Assembly (NCBI RefSeq): GCF_027257975.1
Contig: NZ_JANZKX010000003.1
Span: forward strand, 310,001-374,000
DNA: 64,000 nucleotides
Source: Pelomonas sp. BJYL3
GTDB lineage: Bacteria; Pseudomonadota; Gammaproteobacteria; Burkholderiales; Burkholderiaceae_C
Direction: 5' to 3'
This document shows positions 8,122 to 16,012 of this stretch, in pieces (the stretch's first letter is position 1; each line of letters opens with the position of its first letter). The notes beneath the pieces were generated by a model, which saw only the letters and a program-made list of their open reading frames with translations, did not search any database and was not told the DNA's origin. Position numbers and translations under genes: made by a program.

Positions 8122-8865
8122 ATGTACAAGCTCGTTCTCATCCGCCATGGTGAATCCACCTGGAATCTGGAAAACCGCTTCACCGGTTGGACCGATGTCG
8201 ACCTGACCGCCACGGGTGTGGAACAGGCCAAGCAGGCCGGTCGACTCATCAAGGATGCCGGGCTGGACTTCGACGTAGCTTACACGTCCATGCTCAAGCG
8301 TGCAGTTTGGACGCTTTGGCACTGTCTGGATCAAATGGATCGAACTTGGTTGCCTGTAGTCCACAGCTGGCGCCTCAACGAGCGCCACTACGGCGCCCTG
8401 CAGGGTCTCAACAAGGCCGACATGGCCAAGCAGTACGGCGACGAGCAGGTGCTGGTCTGGCGCCGCAGCTACGACACCCCGCCGCCGCCGCTGGAGGCCA
8501 ACGACCCCCGCAGCGAGCGCAGCGATGTGCGCTATGCCCGGCTCAAGACCGAGGACGTGCCCCTCACCGAGTGCCTGAAGGACACGGTCGCCCGTGTGCT
8601 GCCCGTCTGGAATGACAGCATCGCACCCGCCATCAAGGCCGGCAAGCGTGTGGTGATTGCGGCACACGGCAACAGCATCCGCGCCCTGGTGAAGTACCTG
8701 GACAACATCGCCGATGACGCCATCGTGGGCGTGAACATCCCCAACGGCATCCCGCTGGTCTACGAGCTGGACGCCGACCTCAAGCCCATCAAGAGCTACT
8801 ACCTCGGCGACGCCGAGGCCGCCGCCCGGGCCGCCGCCGCCGTGGCCAGCCAGGGCAAGGCCTGA
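8122..8865 (+). CDS. gpmA: 2,3-bisphosphoglycerate-dependent phosphoglycerate mutase
   Basis: The 247-residue enzyme interconverts 3- and 2-phosphoglycerate in glycolysis. It begins [15 protein letters not shown], with the catalytic histidine in RHGE, has [15 protein letters not shown] near residues 85-100, and the second catalytic histidine in [13 protein letters not shown] near 183. The start at 8122 matches family length; the frame stays open upstream without a family match. Codons about 52-82 (8275-8363) use many A/T-ending codons, unlike the rest of the gene, and include an unusual KRAVWTLWH in place of the usual KRAIRTLW-like stretch. It is divergent from the porin gene and ends at a bidirectional terminator. 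In related bacteria gpmA is the usual neighbour of the rhodanese gene; here the chemoreceptor operon lies between them. Confidence 0.96.
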   Translation: MYKLVLIRHGESTWNLENRFTGWTDVDLTATGVEQAKQAGRLIKDAGLDFDVAYTSMLKRAVWTLWHCLDQMDRTWLPVVHSWRLNERHYGALQGLNKADMAKQYGDEQVLVWRRSYDTPPPPLEANDPRSERSDVRYARLKTEDVPLTECLKDTVARVLPVWNDSIAPAIKAGKRVVIAAHGNSIRALVKYLDNIADDAIVGVNIPNGIPLVYELDADLKPIKSYYLGDAEAAARAAAAVASQGKA

Positions 8866-8911
8866 CCCAACAGGTTCGGGACATCAAGACCCGGCCCCGT
8901 GACGGCCCATG

Positions 8912-8943
8912 AAAAAGGCGAGCAAGTTGCTCGCCTTTTTTTT
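8912..8943. terminator. bidirectional intrinsic terminator
   Basis: AAAAAGGCGAGCAA and TTGCTCGCCTTTTT form a 14-bp stem with only a few unpaired bases, flanked by an A-run on one side and a run of nine T on the other. It lies between the convergent gpmA and SnoaL-like genes and should serve both. Confidence 0.9.
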
Positions 8944-8968
8944 GCGCCGGCCCAGCCTTTGTGTTGGA

Positions 8969-9439
8969 TCAGCGCTTCTCGGGCATGGCCGAGGAATGGT
9001 GATGGGCGATCAGCCATTGCCCGTCACGGTACTCATAGACATAGCTGTAGCGGGCGCTGACCTCGCTGCCGTCCTTGAAGCGGAAGGTGTAGAGGCCGAC
9101 GTCCTGCGCAACGTTGCAGCCGATCTTGAGCACGCGGCGGTCGATGCGCCCCTGCGGCTTCTTCTCCAGGAAGTGCACAAAGTAGTCCCGGATCTCGGCG
9201 TGATTGGTCCGCGGCTTGTTCGAGACCGTGGGCAGCAGCACGGCATCCTGGGCGTAGTTGGCGACGACCTGCTCCGGATCCAGGGTCGCGAGCGAACGGT
9301 TCCAGCGGTCGAAGAGTGCAGAGATCTGGGCCGGGTCGGACTTGGCGCAGGACGCAGTCTCGGTCTGAGCCTGGCTCAGCGCGGGCAGCAGGGACAGGCT
9401 CAGGCACAGGGCCAGGGCCGAACGATGGATGACGGGCAT
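8969..9439 (-). CDS. secreted SnoaL/DUF4440-like protein
   Basis: The 156-residue protein has a signal peptide (about residues 1-24) and a nuclear-transport-factor-2-like fold: ISALFDRWNRSLATLDPEQV, the YAQDAVLLPT turn, AEIRDYFVHFL, and a C-terminal YEYRDGQWLIAHHHSS strand typical of the CaMKII-association/SgcJ group. Members are usually small secreted proteins of unknown activity; some are enzymes of the cyclase or isomerase type. The start at 9439 is preceded by GGAGGAGG at good distance and gives a complete signal peptide. Gene to the right is the response regulator on the same strand, 149 bases away, so it may be a target or simple neighbour. Confidence 0.8.
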   Translation of the reverse strand: MPVIHRSALALCLSLSLLPALSQAQTETASCAKSDPAQISALFDRWNRSLATLDPEQVVANYAQDAVLLPTVSNKPRTNHAEIRDYFVHFLEKKPQGRIDRRVLKIGCNVAQDVGLYTFRFKDGSEVSARYSYVYEYRDGQWLIAHHHSSAMPEKR

Positions 9440-9588
9440 GAAGGCCTCCTCCGATGGGAATGGCGCCGGCCCCCTCGGCCGACGCAGGGCTTCAGTCTGC
9501 GATCGGCACATGAACCGCGGCTGCCGTGCTCGGTGAACGGCGCATGAGGCACAGATGAACAATGGATGAACGCGGGGCCCGTGCCGGC

Positions 9589-10269
9589 TCAGCCCTCGCT
9601 GTCGATCTTGTAGCCCACGCCGCGAACGGTGCGTATCAAGGCCTGACCCTGCCCCTCGCCCAGCTTCTGACGCAGTCGGCGCACATAGACATCGACCACG
9701 TTGGTCAGCGGGTCCTCGTAGGCGCCCCAGACATTGGCCAGGATGCGTTCGCGGCTGAAGACGCGGCCCGGCGCGCTCATCAGCAGCTCCAGGAAGGCCA
9801 TCTCCTTGGCCGTGAGGCTGACGGGCGTCCCGGCGCGCGTCACGCGCATGCGCTCGCGGTCCAGCTGCAGGTCGGCGATCTGCAGCAGGGCGGGACGGCT
9901 GCGGGTCTCGCGCGAACGGCGCCCCAGGGCTTCCAGCCGCGCCAGCAGCTCATCGAAGGCAAAGGGTTTGGTGAGGTAGTCGTCCGCCCCCAGGCGCAGG
10001 CCGGTGACCTTGTCCTCCAGCGAGCCCATGGCCGTCAGCATCAGCACCGGCACCGGCCAGCCCTCGCTACGCAAGGTCTGCAGCAGGTCCAGGCCGTTGA
10101 GCTGAGGCAGCATCACGTCCAGCACCATCAGCCCCCAGTCCCCGGTGCGTGCCAGGGCCAGGGCCTCCAGCCCGTCGCGCGCCAGGCTCACGGCATAGCC
10201 CTCGGCGCCCAGTCCGCGCAGCAGGAAGTCCGCGACGCGGGCATCGTCCTCCACCAGCAACAGCTTCAT
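9589..10269 (-). CDS. OmpR/PhoB-type response regulator
   Basis: The 226-residue regulator has an N-terminal receiver domain (acidic residues VEDDARVADFL, phosphoacceptor D51 in VLDVMLPQLNG, and lysine in YLTKPFAFDELLARL) and a C-terminal winged-helix DNA-binding domain with DPLTNVVDVYVRRLRQKLG. The closest well-known relatives are QseB/TctD-like regulators. Its ATG overlaps the stop of the sensor kinase gene by four bases (ATGA), so the pair is translationally coupled. Target genes are not evident; the adjacent secreted SnoaL-like gene and the divergent hydroxypyruvate isomerase gene are candidates. Confidence 0.94.
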   Translation of the reverse strand: MKLLLVEDDARVADFLLRGLGAEGYAVSLARDGLEALALARTGDWGLMVLDVMLPQLNGLDLLQTLRSEGWPVPVLMLTAMGSLEDKVTGLRLGADDYLTKPFAFDELLARLEALGRRSRETRSRPALLQIADLQLDRERMRVTRAGTPVSLTAKEMAFLELLMSAPGRVFSRERILANVWGAYEDPLTNVVDVYVRRLRQKLGEGQGQALIRTVRGVGYKIDSEG

Positions 10270-11864
10270 GCGTCGATCCCTCCCATCACCAACGGCAGAC
10301 TCAGGCGCAAGTGGCAGCCCGGCGTCTCCCGGTTGCTGAGCGCGATATCGCCGCCGTGGGCCTGCACGATGTCGCGCGCGATGGCCAGGCCCAGGCCCAG
10401 GCCGTCCGGGCGATGGGCCCGCGCCGCCTCGCCACGGAAGAGGCGGTCGAAGACCTGGGGCAGTTCCTGTTCGGCCACGCCGATACCCTCGTCCAGCAGG
10501 TCGATGCGCAGTTGCCCGCCCTCTTCCACCGCTTGCAGCCGGATGGCACCGCCCGGCCGGCTGTAGCGTCGCGCGTTGTCCAGCACGATGGCCAGGGCCT
10601 GGCTCAGGCGCTGAGCGTCCCCGCGCAGGCGCGCCGCGTCGTTGGCCGGCCCCAGCTGCCAGTCAAAACGCAGCTGGGCCGCGCGAGCCAGCACGGCGGC
10701 CTGCTCGCAGCTGCGCGCTAGCAGGGGCGGCCAGGCCAGCAAATCCTCGCGCATGGCCAGCGCCTCCACCTCGCTGCGCGCCAGCTGGCTCAAGTCCCCA
10801 AGCACATGGGAGAACTGCCCCACGGTGTCCACGATGCGCTGCAGCGCCTTGCGATAGTCCTGCGCCGGGCGCTCGCCGCCGCGCAACGCGACCTCAGCCT
10901 CGCCACGAATGGCCGTGGCCGGCGTGCGCAGCTCGTGGCTCAGCTCGGCGAAGAAGCGGCGGCGCCGGGCATCCAGGGCCTGCAGGGTGTCCAGGGCTTG
11001 GCGCAGCTCCGCGGTGCGCGCCTGCACCATGTCCTCCAGCAGCGCACGGTCCGCCTGCTCCTGGGCGCGATGCTGCTGCAGCTCGCCGGCCATCTGGTTG
11101 AAACTGCGCGCCAGCTCGCCGAACTCATCGCGCCCCTGGGCGGGGATGCGGTACCCCAGGTCGCCCTCGCGCAGAGCCCGTGCGCCGCGCATCAGCGCAT
11201 TCAGCGGCTGGCGCAGGGCCCAGGCGAAGTAGGCCAGCAGCGCCAGGGTCAGCATCAGGGCACCGGCGCTGAGCCAGGTCACGCCGCGGTCGATGGCGCG
11301 CAAGGCCTGGTCCGCCGCTTGGCGGGACTGCGAGGTGGCCAGGCGTTCAGCTTCCATCTCGGCATTGAGCAGCCGGCGCAAGTCCTGCCCCTGGGATTCG
11401 TCGAACAGGCTGCGCAGGCGCTGCGAGGCCTGGGTCGCGTCCGTCCCCGGTGGCAGTGCGGCCAGGCCCTTCAGCGCTCGGCCCAGCTCGAGCAGATGGC
11501 GCTCCAGCACGTCCAGCGAGCGCTGGCGGATCTCGCGGCGCCCCGGTTCCTGCAGAGCGGCCTCCAGCAGGTCCAGTTGCCCGGCCAGCGCATGCAACTG
11601 GGCCAGGCCGGCCTGCATGTCCTGCAGCAGGCCGTCTCGCAGGGTGTCGGTCGCAGAGTCTGCCAGCAGGCGCTGGGCCGCCCAGCTGCGCAGGCGCTGC
11701 TTGTTGGCTGAGAGCTCGATGTAGCCCTTCAGAATGTCGCTGGTCAGGCGTCCGCGCTGCACCTGCTGCACAGCGGAACGCTGGGCCCACAAGGCGACGC
11801 CGCCTTCAGTCAGGGCCAGAAGGCCCAGGAGCGAGAGGGCCAGAAGCAGCTTGGCTCGGAACAT
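10266..11864 (-). CDS. two-component sensor histidine kinase
   Basis: The 532-residue kinase has a membrane helix near residues 6-28, a sensor region of about 170 residues predicted all-helical, a second membrane helix near 200, a HAMP segment, then a HisKA domain with the phosphorylated H310 in ELSHELRTPATA and a HATPase domain with the N box VLDNARRYSRPGG and glycine boxes LLDEGIGVAEQ and GLGLGLAIARDIVQAHGG. The start at 11864 puts the first helix at the N-terminus; a TACAGT box lies six bases before that ATG with no Shine-Dalgarno sequence. It is divergent from the hydroxypyruvate isomerase gene. Stimulus unknown. Confidence 0.93.
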   Translation of the reverse strand: MFRAKLLLALSLLGLLALTEGGVALWAQRSAVQQVQRGRLTSDILKGYIELSANKQRLRSWAAQRLLADSATDTLRDGLLQDMQAGLAQLHALAGQLDLLEAALQEPGRREIRQRSLDVLERHLLELGRALKGLAALPPGTDATQASQRLRSLFDESQGQDLRRLLNAEMEAERLATSQSRQAADQALRAIDRGVTWLSAGALMLTLALLAYFAWALRQPLNALMRGARALREGDLGYRIPAQGRDEFGELARSFNQMAGELQQHRAQEQADRALLEDMVQARTAELRQALDTLQALDARRRRFFAELSHELRTPATAIRGEAEVALRGGERPAQDYRKALQRIVDTVGQFSHVLGDLSQLARSEVEALAMREDLLAWPPLLARSCEQAAVLARAAQLRFDWQLGPANDAARLRGDAQRLSQALAIVLDNARRYSRPGGAIRLQAVEEGGQLRIDLLDEGIGVAEQELPQVFDRLFRGEAARAHRPDGLGLGLAIARDIVQAHGGDIALSNRETPGCHLRLSLPLVMGGIDA

Positions 11865-11870
11865 GGCCGC

Positions 11871-11876
11871 ACTGTA
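11871..11876 (-). promoter_or_regulatory. -10-like box six bases before the kinase ATG
   Basis: TACAGT on the minus strand is separated from the ATG at 11864 by exactly six bases and no Shine-Dalgarno sequence is present. A leaderless mRNA is predicted. No -35 hexamer is obvious. Confidence 0.4.
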
Positions 11877-11952
11877 GCGGCGCCGGCCCGGCGCAGCCGG
11901 CCGATCCAGATGAACATCCGATGAAAATCGGGGCACCCTCCGGAGCCTGCCC

Positions 11953-12741
11953 ATGCCTATCCTCGCCGCCAATCTGAGTTTCCTCTACCAGGAGCTGCCC
12001 GCCGACGAGCGCTGGGCTGCCGCCCGTGCGGACGGCTTCGAGGCCTGCGAGATCCTGTTCCCTTACGCCGAGCCCGCCGCGCAGCTGGCGAGCCGCCTGC
12101 AAACGCTGGGCCTGCAGCTTGCGCTCTTCAACGCCCCGGCCGGCGACTGGTCCGCGGGCGACCGTGGCCTGGCCTGCCTGCCTGCACGGCGCGATGAATG
12201 CCGCGCCGGCCTGCTGCAGGCCCTGGACTACGCCACCGCCACAGGCACACGGCGCCTGCATGTGATGGCGGGCGTGCCCGGCGCTTCGCTCGTGCCCGAG
12301 GCTGCGCAGGACTGCTACCTCGAGCAGCTGCGCTGGGCCGCCGAGCAGCTGGGTGAAAGCGAACTGCGCCTGTGCATCGAGCCCATCAACGGCATCGACA
12401 TGCCGGGCTACTTCCTGCACAGCCAGGCGCAGGCGCACGCGCTGCTGGACCTGCTGAACGACGATCGCGTGGGCCTGCAGTTCGACGCCTACCACTGCCA
12501 GCGCAGCGAGGGCGAGGTGCTCAACAAGCTGCGCCAGGCCTTCGAGCGCGGACGCCTGGCCCATGTGCAGATCGCCGGCGCACCCGACCGCCACGAGCCT
12601 GACCGCGGCGAGCTGCGCGTCGAGGCCCTGCTGCAGGCCCTCGACGACTGGGGCTACACCGGCCACGTCGGTTGCGAGTACCGGCCTGCCTCGGGCACCC
12701 GTGAAGGGCTGGGCTGGGCCCGCCCCTGGCTCAGGGGCTGA
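11953..12741 (+). CDS. hyi: hydroxypyruvate isomerase (Hyi family)
   Basis: The 262-residue TIM-barrel protein matches the Hyi family, which interconverts hydroxypyruvate and tartronate semialdehyde in glyoxylate and glycolate use. Metal and substrate residues are visible in LCIEPINGIDMPGYF, VGLQFDAYHCQRSEG, HVQIAGAPDRHEPDRGEL and HVGCEYRP. No glyoxylate carboligase or tartronate semialdehyde reductase gene lies beside it, although an acetolactate-synthase-like gene is present 41 kb away, so the pathway is uncertain. It is divergent from the sensor kinase gene (88-base spacer) and converges with the PRPP synthetase homologue. Confidence 0.85.
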   Translation: MPILAANLSFLYQELPADERWAAARADGFEACEILFPYAEPAAQLASRLQTLGLQLALFNAPAGDWSAGDRGLACLPARRDECRAGLLQALDYATATGTRRLHVMAGVPGASLVPEAAQDCYLEQLRWAAEQLGESELRLCIEPINGIDMPGYFLHSQAQAHALLDLLNDDRVGLQFDAYHCQRSEGEVLNKLRQAFERGRLAHVQIAGAPDRHEPDRGELRVEALLQALDDWGYTGHVGCEYRPASGTREGLGWARPWLRG

Positions 12742-12766
12742 TCCAGCAGGTCCGGCAGGCCTGCGC

Positions 12767-13657
12767 TCAGCCGAGCGCTTCGATGGCCGCGGCGATGAGG
12801 GGCACGACGCTGACGGCGTTGCTCTCGTGCGGCACCGCGTTGCTGCTCCACACATGGCGCACGCCTGCCGCCTTCAGCAAAGGCAGGGCATCGCCGTTGA
12901 AGAGGGCATGCGTGACCGCCACGTCCACCGAGGCCGCCCCGCGCGCCAGCAACTGCTCGGCAGCGCCGATCAGGGTGCGGCCGGTGGAGGCCATGTCGTC
13001 CAGCAGCACGACCGCCCTGCCCTTCACCTCGACCTCGGGCAGGGCCAGGCGGACCAGGTGGTCGCCTTCACGCAGCTTGCGTCCCACGGCGTGGTCCAGG
13101 CCGCCGGCCTGGGCGGCTTCCTTGACCCACTGGCCCGACTCCTCGTCCGGCCCGATCAGCAGAGCGCCCGGGACATGCCGCGCGATCCAGGCGCCCAGCA
13201 CTGGGGCCACGGACAGGGCGATGCCCACGCCGGGCGGCATCACCTCGTCCAGGCTGGCGATGCGGTGCAGGTGCGGGTCCAGGGTGATCACGCGGTCGAA
13301 GAGCTGGGCCAGCCAGCGGGCCACATGGCGCTGGCTGACGGCCTCGCCGGGCGTGAACTCGATGTCCTGGCGCATGTAGGCCAGGTAGGGCGTGACCAGG
13401 ACCAGCTGCCGGGCGCCCAGCTCGCGCGCGGCGGGCGCGGCGATCAGCAGCTCCACCATCTTCTCGTTGGGCTGCTGCAGGCCGCGCAGCAGGATGACAC
13501 CCGCCGGCAGGGGCTTGGGCAGCACCAGGCGCAGCTCGCCGTCCGGGAAGCGGTGACGGCGGATGAAGTCCAGGCGCAGGCCCAGGGCCTCCGCCAGTTC
13601 GCGGGCCAGCGGAGCTTCGTCCTCGAAGGCCAGCAGCAGGGTCAGGTCTTGAGCCAT
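12767..13657 (-). CDS. divergent, archaeal-like ribose-phosphate pyrophosphokinase
   Basis: The 296-residue protein belongs to the PRPP synthetase family, which makes phosphoribosyl pyrophosphate from ribose 5-phosphate and ATP. Features are RFPDGEL near 36-42, PYLAYMRQD (90-99; R97, Q98, D99), the flexible loop PGEAVSQRH, LDPHLHR and the PRPP loop VVLLDDMASTGRT (217-229). The sequence is closer in style to short archaeal enzymes than to the standard bacterial Prs, and is unlikely to be the only Prs of this organism. The start at 13657 lies 13 bases after the stop of the phosphorylase gene, so the two form an operon. It may use the phosphorylase product or supply a related sugar phosphate. 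Confidence 0.85.
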   Translation of the reverse strand: MAQDLTLLLAFEDEAPLARELAEALGLRLDFIRRHRFPDGELRLVLPKPLPAGVILLRGLQQPNEKMVELLIAAPAARELGARQLVLVTPYLAYMRQDIEFTPGEAVSQRHVARWLAQLFDRVITLDPHLHRIASLDEVMPPGVGIALSVAPVLGAWIARHVPGALLIGPDEESGQWVKEAAQAGGLDHAVGRKLREGDHLVRLALPEVEVKGRAVVLLDDMASTGRTLIGAAEQLLARGAASVDVAVTHALFNGDALPLLKAAGVRHVWSSNAVPHESNAVSVVPLIAAAIEALG

Positions 13658-13670
13658 GGGGAGCGGATCG

Positions 13671-15239
13671 TCAGATGGAGAAAAAGCCCACGGCATGCGA
13701 GAGCTCGGTCCAGTGCGCGGCACTGCCCAGGCGGCAGCCGTTGTCGCGGTCGGCCAGCTCGCGGGCGAACTGGAGGTCGGTGGGGTACTGGGCGTGGATG
13801 CGGTAGAGCGGTTCGCCGGCCTTCACCGTGTCGCCCAGCTTCTTGAGCAGGTCCAGGCCCGCACCGGGCACCTGGGGCGCGCCGGCCAGACGGGCGATGC
13901 GGGCAATCCGCAGGTTGTCCAGGGACAGCACGACGCCGTCCTGCGCCGCACAGATCTCGGCGCTGAGGGCGCCCAGCGGCGGTGGCTCGGCGCGGCGGCC
14001 CTGGGCGTCGATGATGGCCTCCATCTGGGCCAGGGCCCGGCCGGACTCGAGGATGTCCCGGGCGATCTGGTAGCCCTGGCCACCGCGCACATCGGGATCG
14101 AACTCGATCATGCGACCGGCCAGGCGCAGTGCCTTCTGGCGCAGGTCATGCGGTGCGTCGGGGTCGCCGCGCAGCACCTGCATCACGTCGCGCGCCTCCA
14201 GCACCGGGCCGATGCCGCGGCCGATGGGCTGGCGGCCGTCGCTGATCACCACGTCCAGCTCCAGGCGCAGATGGCTGGCGACGAACTCGAAGAGCTTCTT
14301 GAGCCGGTGGGCCTCGGCCATGGAGCGCACCTTGGCGCTGTCCCCGACCGGGATGTCCAGCACCAGGTGCGTGGAGCCCGCGGCGATCTTCTTGGACAGG
14401 ATGGACGCGACCATCTGCCCCGGGGAGTCGATGGACAGGGGCCGCTCGACGCTGATGAGGATGTCATCCGCCGGCGAGAGGTCCGCCGTGCCGCCCCAGG
14501 CCAGGCAGGCATGGGTGTCCCGCACGATGCTGACCATGCGGTCGAAGGGCAGCTCCACATTGGCCAGCACCTCCATGGTGTCGGCCGTGCCGGCGGGCGA
14601 GGTGATGGCGCGCGAGCTGGTCTTGGGGCACAGCATGCCGTGCGCCGCGACGATGGGCACCACCAGCATCGAGGTGCGGTTGCCGGGAATGCCACCGATG
14701 CAGTGCTTGTCCACCACCGGCCCCGAGCCCACCTGGGCGCGCCAGTCCAGGCGCCGGCCCACGGCGATCATGGCCTCGGTGAGGTGCAGCACCTCCTCGC
14801 GGTCCAGCTCGACCTGGTTGGTGGCGACCACGAAGGCCGCCAGCTCGATCTTGGAATAGCGGGCCTCGGCGATGTCGCGGATGATGCCCATCAGGTCCTC
14901 GCGCCCCAGTCGGTCGCCATTGATCTTGCGGTGCAGCGCGGCAATGGAATGCGGCGGCTCGGCATGCGCGATGCTGGCCTGGTGGCCCTCGGCCACGCCC
15001 AGGCGCGTGAAGGCCTCCTCGCTGACGCCCAGCTCGCAGCTGCTCACGATGCGCTCGTCGTCGACCACGTTCAGCACGGCCTGGATGGTGCAGCCATTGG
15101 CATGGATCTCGACCTTGGACAGCGCCTGGAAGCCCGCCGCGCGGACCACGGGGCAGTCCCGGTGCAGGTAGGCGACGTTCTCGCGCCAGGTGTCGATGCC
15201 GACACGGCGGATCTGGAGTTGGGAGGCTTGGGCGCTCAT
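13671..15239 (-). CDS. long thymidine/AMP phosphorylase-type enzyme
   Basis: The 522-residue protein is a pyrimidine-nucleoside-phosphorylase-fold enzyme with an extra N-terminal domain of about 85 residues, the layout of archaeal AMP phosphorylase (DeoA type) rather than the shorter (about 440-residue) E. coli thymidine phosphorylase. Motifs include [15 protein letters not shown] near residues 178-192, [20 protein letters not shown] and the [12 protein letters not shown] segment. AMP phosphorylase converts AMP and phosphate to adenine and ribose 1,5-bisphosphate; bacterial members are often labelled putative thymidine phosphorylase. TACCAT lies six bases before the ATG. The pairing with a PRPP synthetase homologue 13 bases downstream points to nucleotide-ribose salvage. 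Exact substrate not known. Confidence 0.85.
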   Translation of the reverse strand: MSAQASQLQIRRVGIDTWRENVAYLHRDCPVVRAAGFQALSKVEIHANGCTIQAVLNVVDDERIVSSCELGVSEEAFTRLGVAEGHQASIAHAEPPHSIAALHRKINGDRLGREDLMGIIRDIAEARYSKIELAAFVVATNQVELDREEVLHLTEAMIAVGRRLDWRAQVGSGPVVDKHCIGGIPGNRTSMLVVPIVAAHGMLCPKTSSRAITSPAGTADTMEVLANVELPFDRMVSIVRDTHACLAWGGTADLSPADDILISVERPLSIDSPGQMVASILSKKIAAGSTHLVLDIPVGDSAKVRSMAEAHRLKKLFEFVASHLRLELDVVISDGRQPIGRGIGPVLEARDVMQVLRGDPDAPHDLRQKALRLAGRMIEFDPDVRGGQGYQIARDILESGRALAQMEAIIDAQGRRAEPPPLGALSAEICAAQDGVVLSLDNLRIARIARLAGAPQVPGAGLDLLKKLGDTVKAGEPLYRIHAQYPTDLQFARELADRDNGCRLGSAAHWTELSHAVGFFSI

Positions 15240-15245
15240 GCCCGG

Positions 15246-15251
15246 ATGGTA
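15246..15251 (-). promoter_or_regulatory. -10-like box six bases before the phosphorylase ATG
   Basis: TACCAT on the minus strand stands exactly six bases before the ATG at 15239, with no ribosome-binding site. It would give the phosphorylase-PRPP synthetase pair its own leaderless transcript despite lying only 25 bases after plsC. Confidence 0.4.
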
Positions 15252-15264
15252 GTCCCGCGCGCGC

Positions 15265-15996
15265 TCAGGAGAGCTTGGCGGCGATCATTTCGCGCAGATG
15301 CTCCGCCAGCAGCCGGCGGTCGGCATGGGCGGTGGCGTGGGCGGGCAGGATCTGCAGCTCGATGGCCAGGCCGCGCGCGGTGACCACGCGCCAGATGCTC
15401 TGCAGCAAGGTCGTGTCGCCGATGAACTGGGCGCTGCGGCTGAAACGCTGCCCCGGCTCCTGCCAGCGCAGCACCAGGGGCTGGACCGGCAGCTCGGTGG
15501 CAATGGCGGCCTGCAGCAGGTTGCCGTGGAAAGGCAGCAGCTCGGGGCCGGGGCCGGTCGTGCCCTCGGGGAAGAAGGCAATGGTGTCGCCCGCGCGCAG
15601 GGCCTCGGCGCACTGGTGCACCACGCGCAGGGCATCGCGCTTGGAAGCGCGCTCGATGTAGAGCGAGCCCACGGCCGTCACCAGGGTGCCGATCAGGGGC
15701 CAGTGCCTGACGTCGGCCTTGGAGACGAAGCGGGCCTCGGGCATCACGGCGTGCACGGCCGCGATGTCCAGCCAGGACACGTGGTTGGCCACCAGCAGCT
15801 TGGCGCCCGGGCGCGCCTGCCCCTGGCTGCCCAGCGTGATGCCCAGCAGGCGCAGCATCTTGCCCGACCACCAGCGCACGCGCGCCTGGCGCTGCTGCGG
15901 CGTGTAGGCGCCGAAGCGCAGCTTCACCAGCGCCAGGCCGTGCAGCACGTGCAGCGTCAGCCGCAGCAGACGCCAGATCCCGATCAGGCCTCGCAT
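15265..15996 (-). CDS. lysophospholipid acyltransferase (PlsC family)
   Basis: The 243-residue protein has an N-terminal amphipathic or membrane helix and the acyltransferase motifs NHVSWLD (catalytic His and Asp, about residues 71-77) and FPEGTT (about 142-147). Such enzymes acylate lysophosphatidic acid or similar lysolipids at the inner membrane. Whether this is the main PlsC or an accessory enzyme cannot be told from sequence. It is the last gene of the yqgE-ruvX-pyrR-pyrB-pyrC' operon, 16 bases downstream of pyrC', an arrangement seen in other Burkholderiales. Confidence 0.9.
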   Translation of the reverse strand: MRGLIGIWRLLRLTLHVLHGLALVKLRFGAYTPQQRQARVRWWSGKMLRLLGITLGSQGQARPGAKLLVANHVSWLDIAAVHAVMPEARFVSKADVRHWPLIGTLVTAVGSLYIERASKRDALRVVHQCAEALRAGDTIAFFPEGTTGPGPELLPFHGNLLQAAIATELPVQPLVLRWQEPGQRFSRSAQFIGDTTLLQSIWRVVTARGLAIELQILPAHATAHADRRLLAEHLREMIAAKLS

Positions 15997-16012
15997 GCGC
16001 GCGTACCGGGCC

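Noticed and set aside
12767-13657. Annotation as the main ribose-phosphate pyrophosphokinase (prs).
   Set aside because: The sequence is shorter and more archaeal in style than standard bacterial Prs, and the gene context is a salvage pair.
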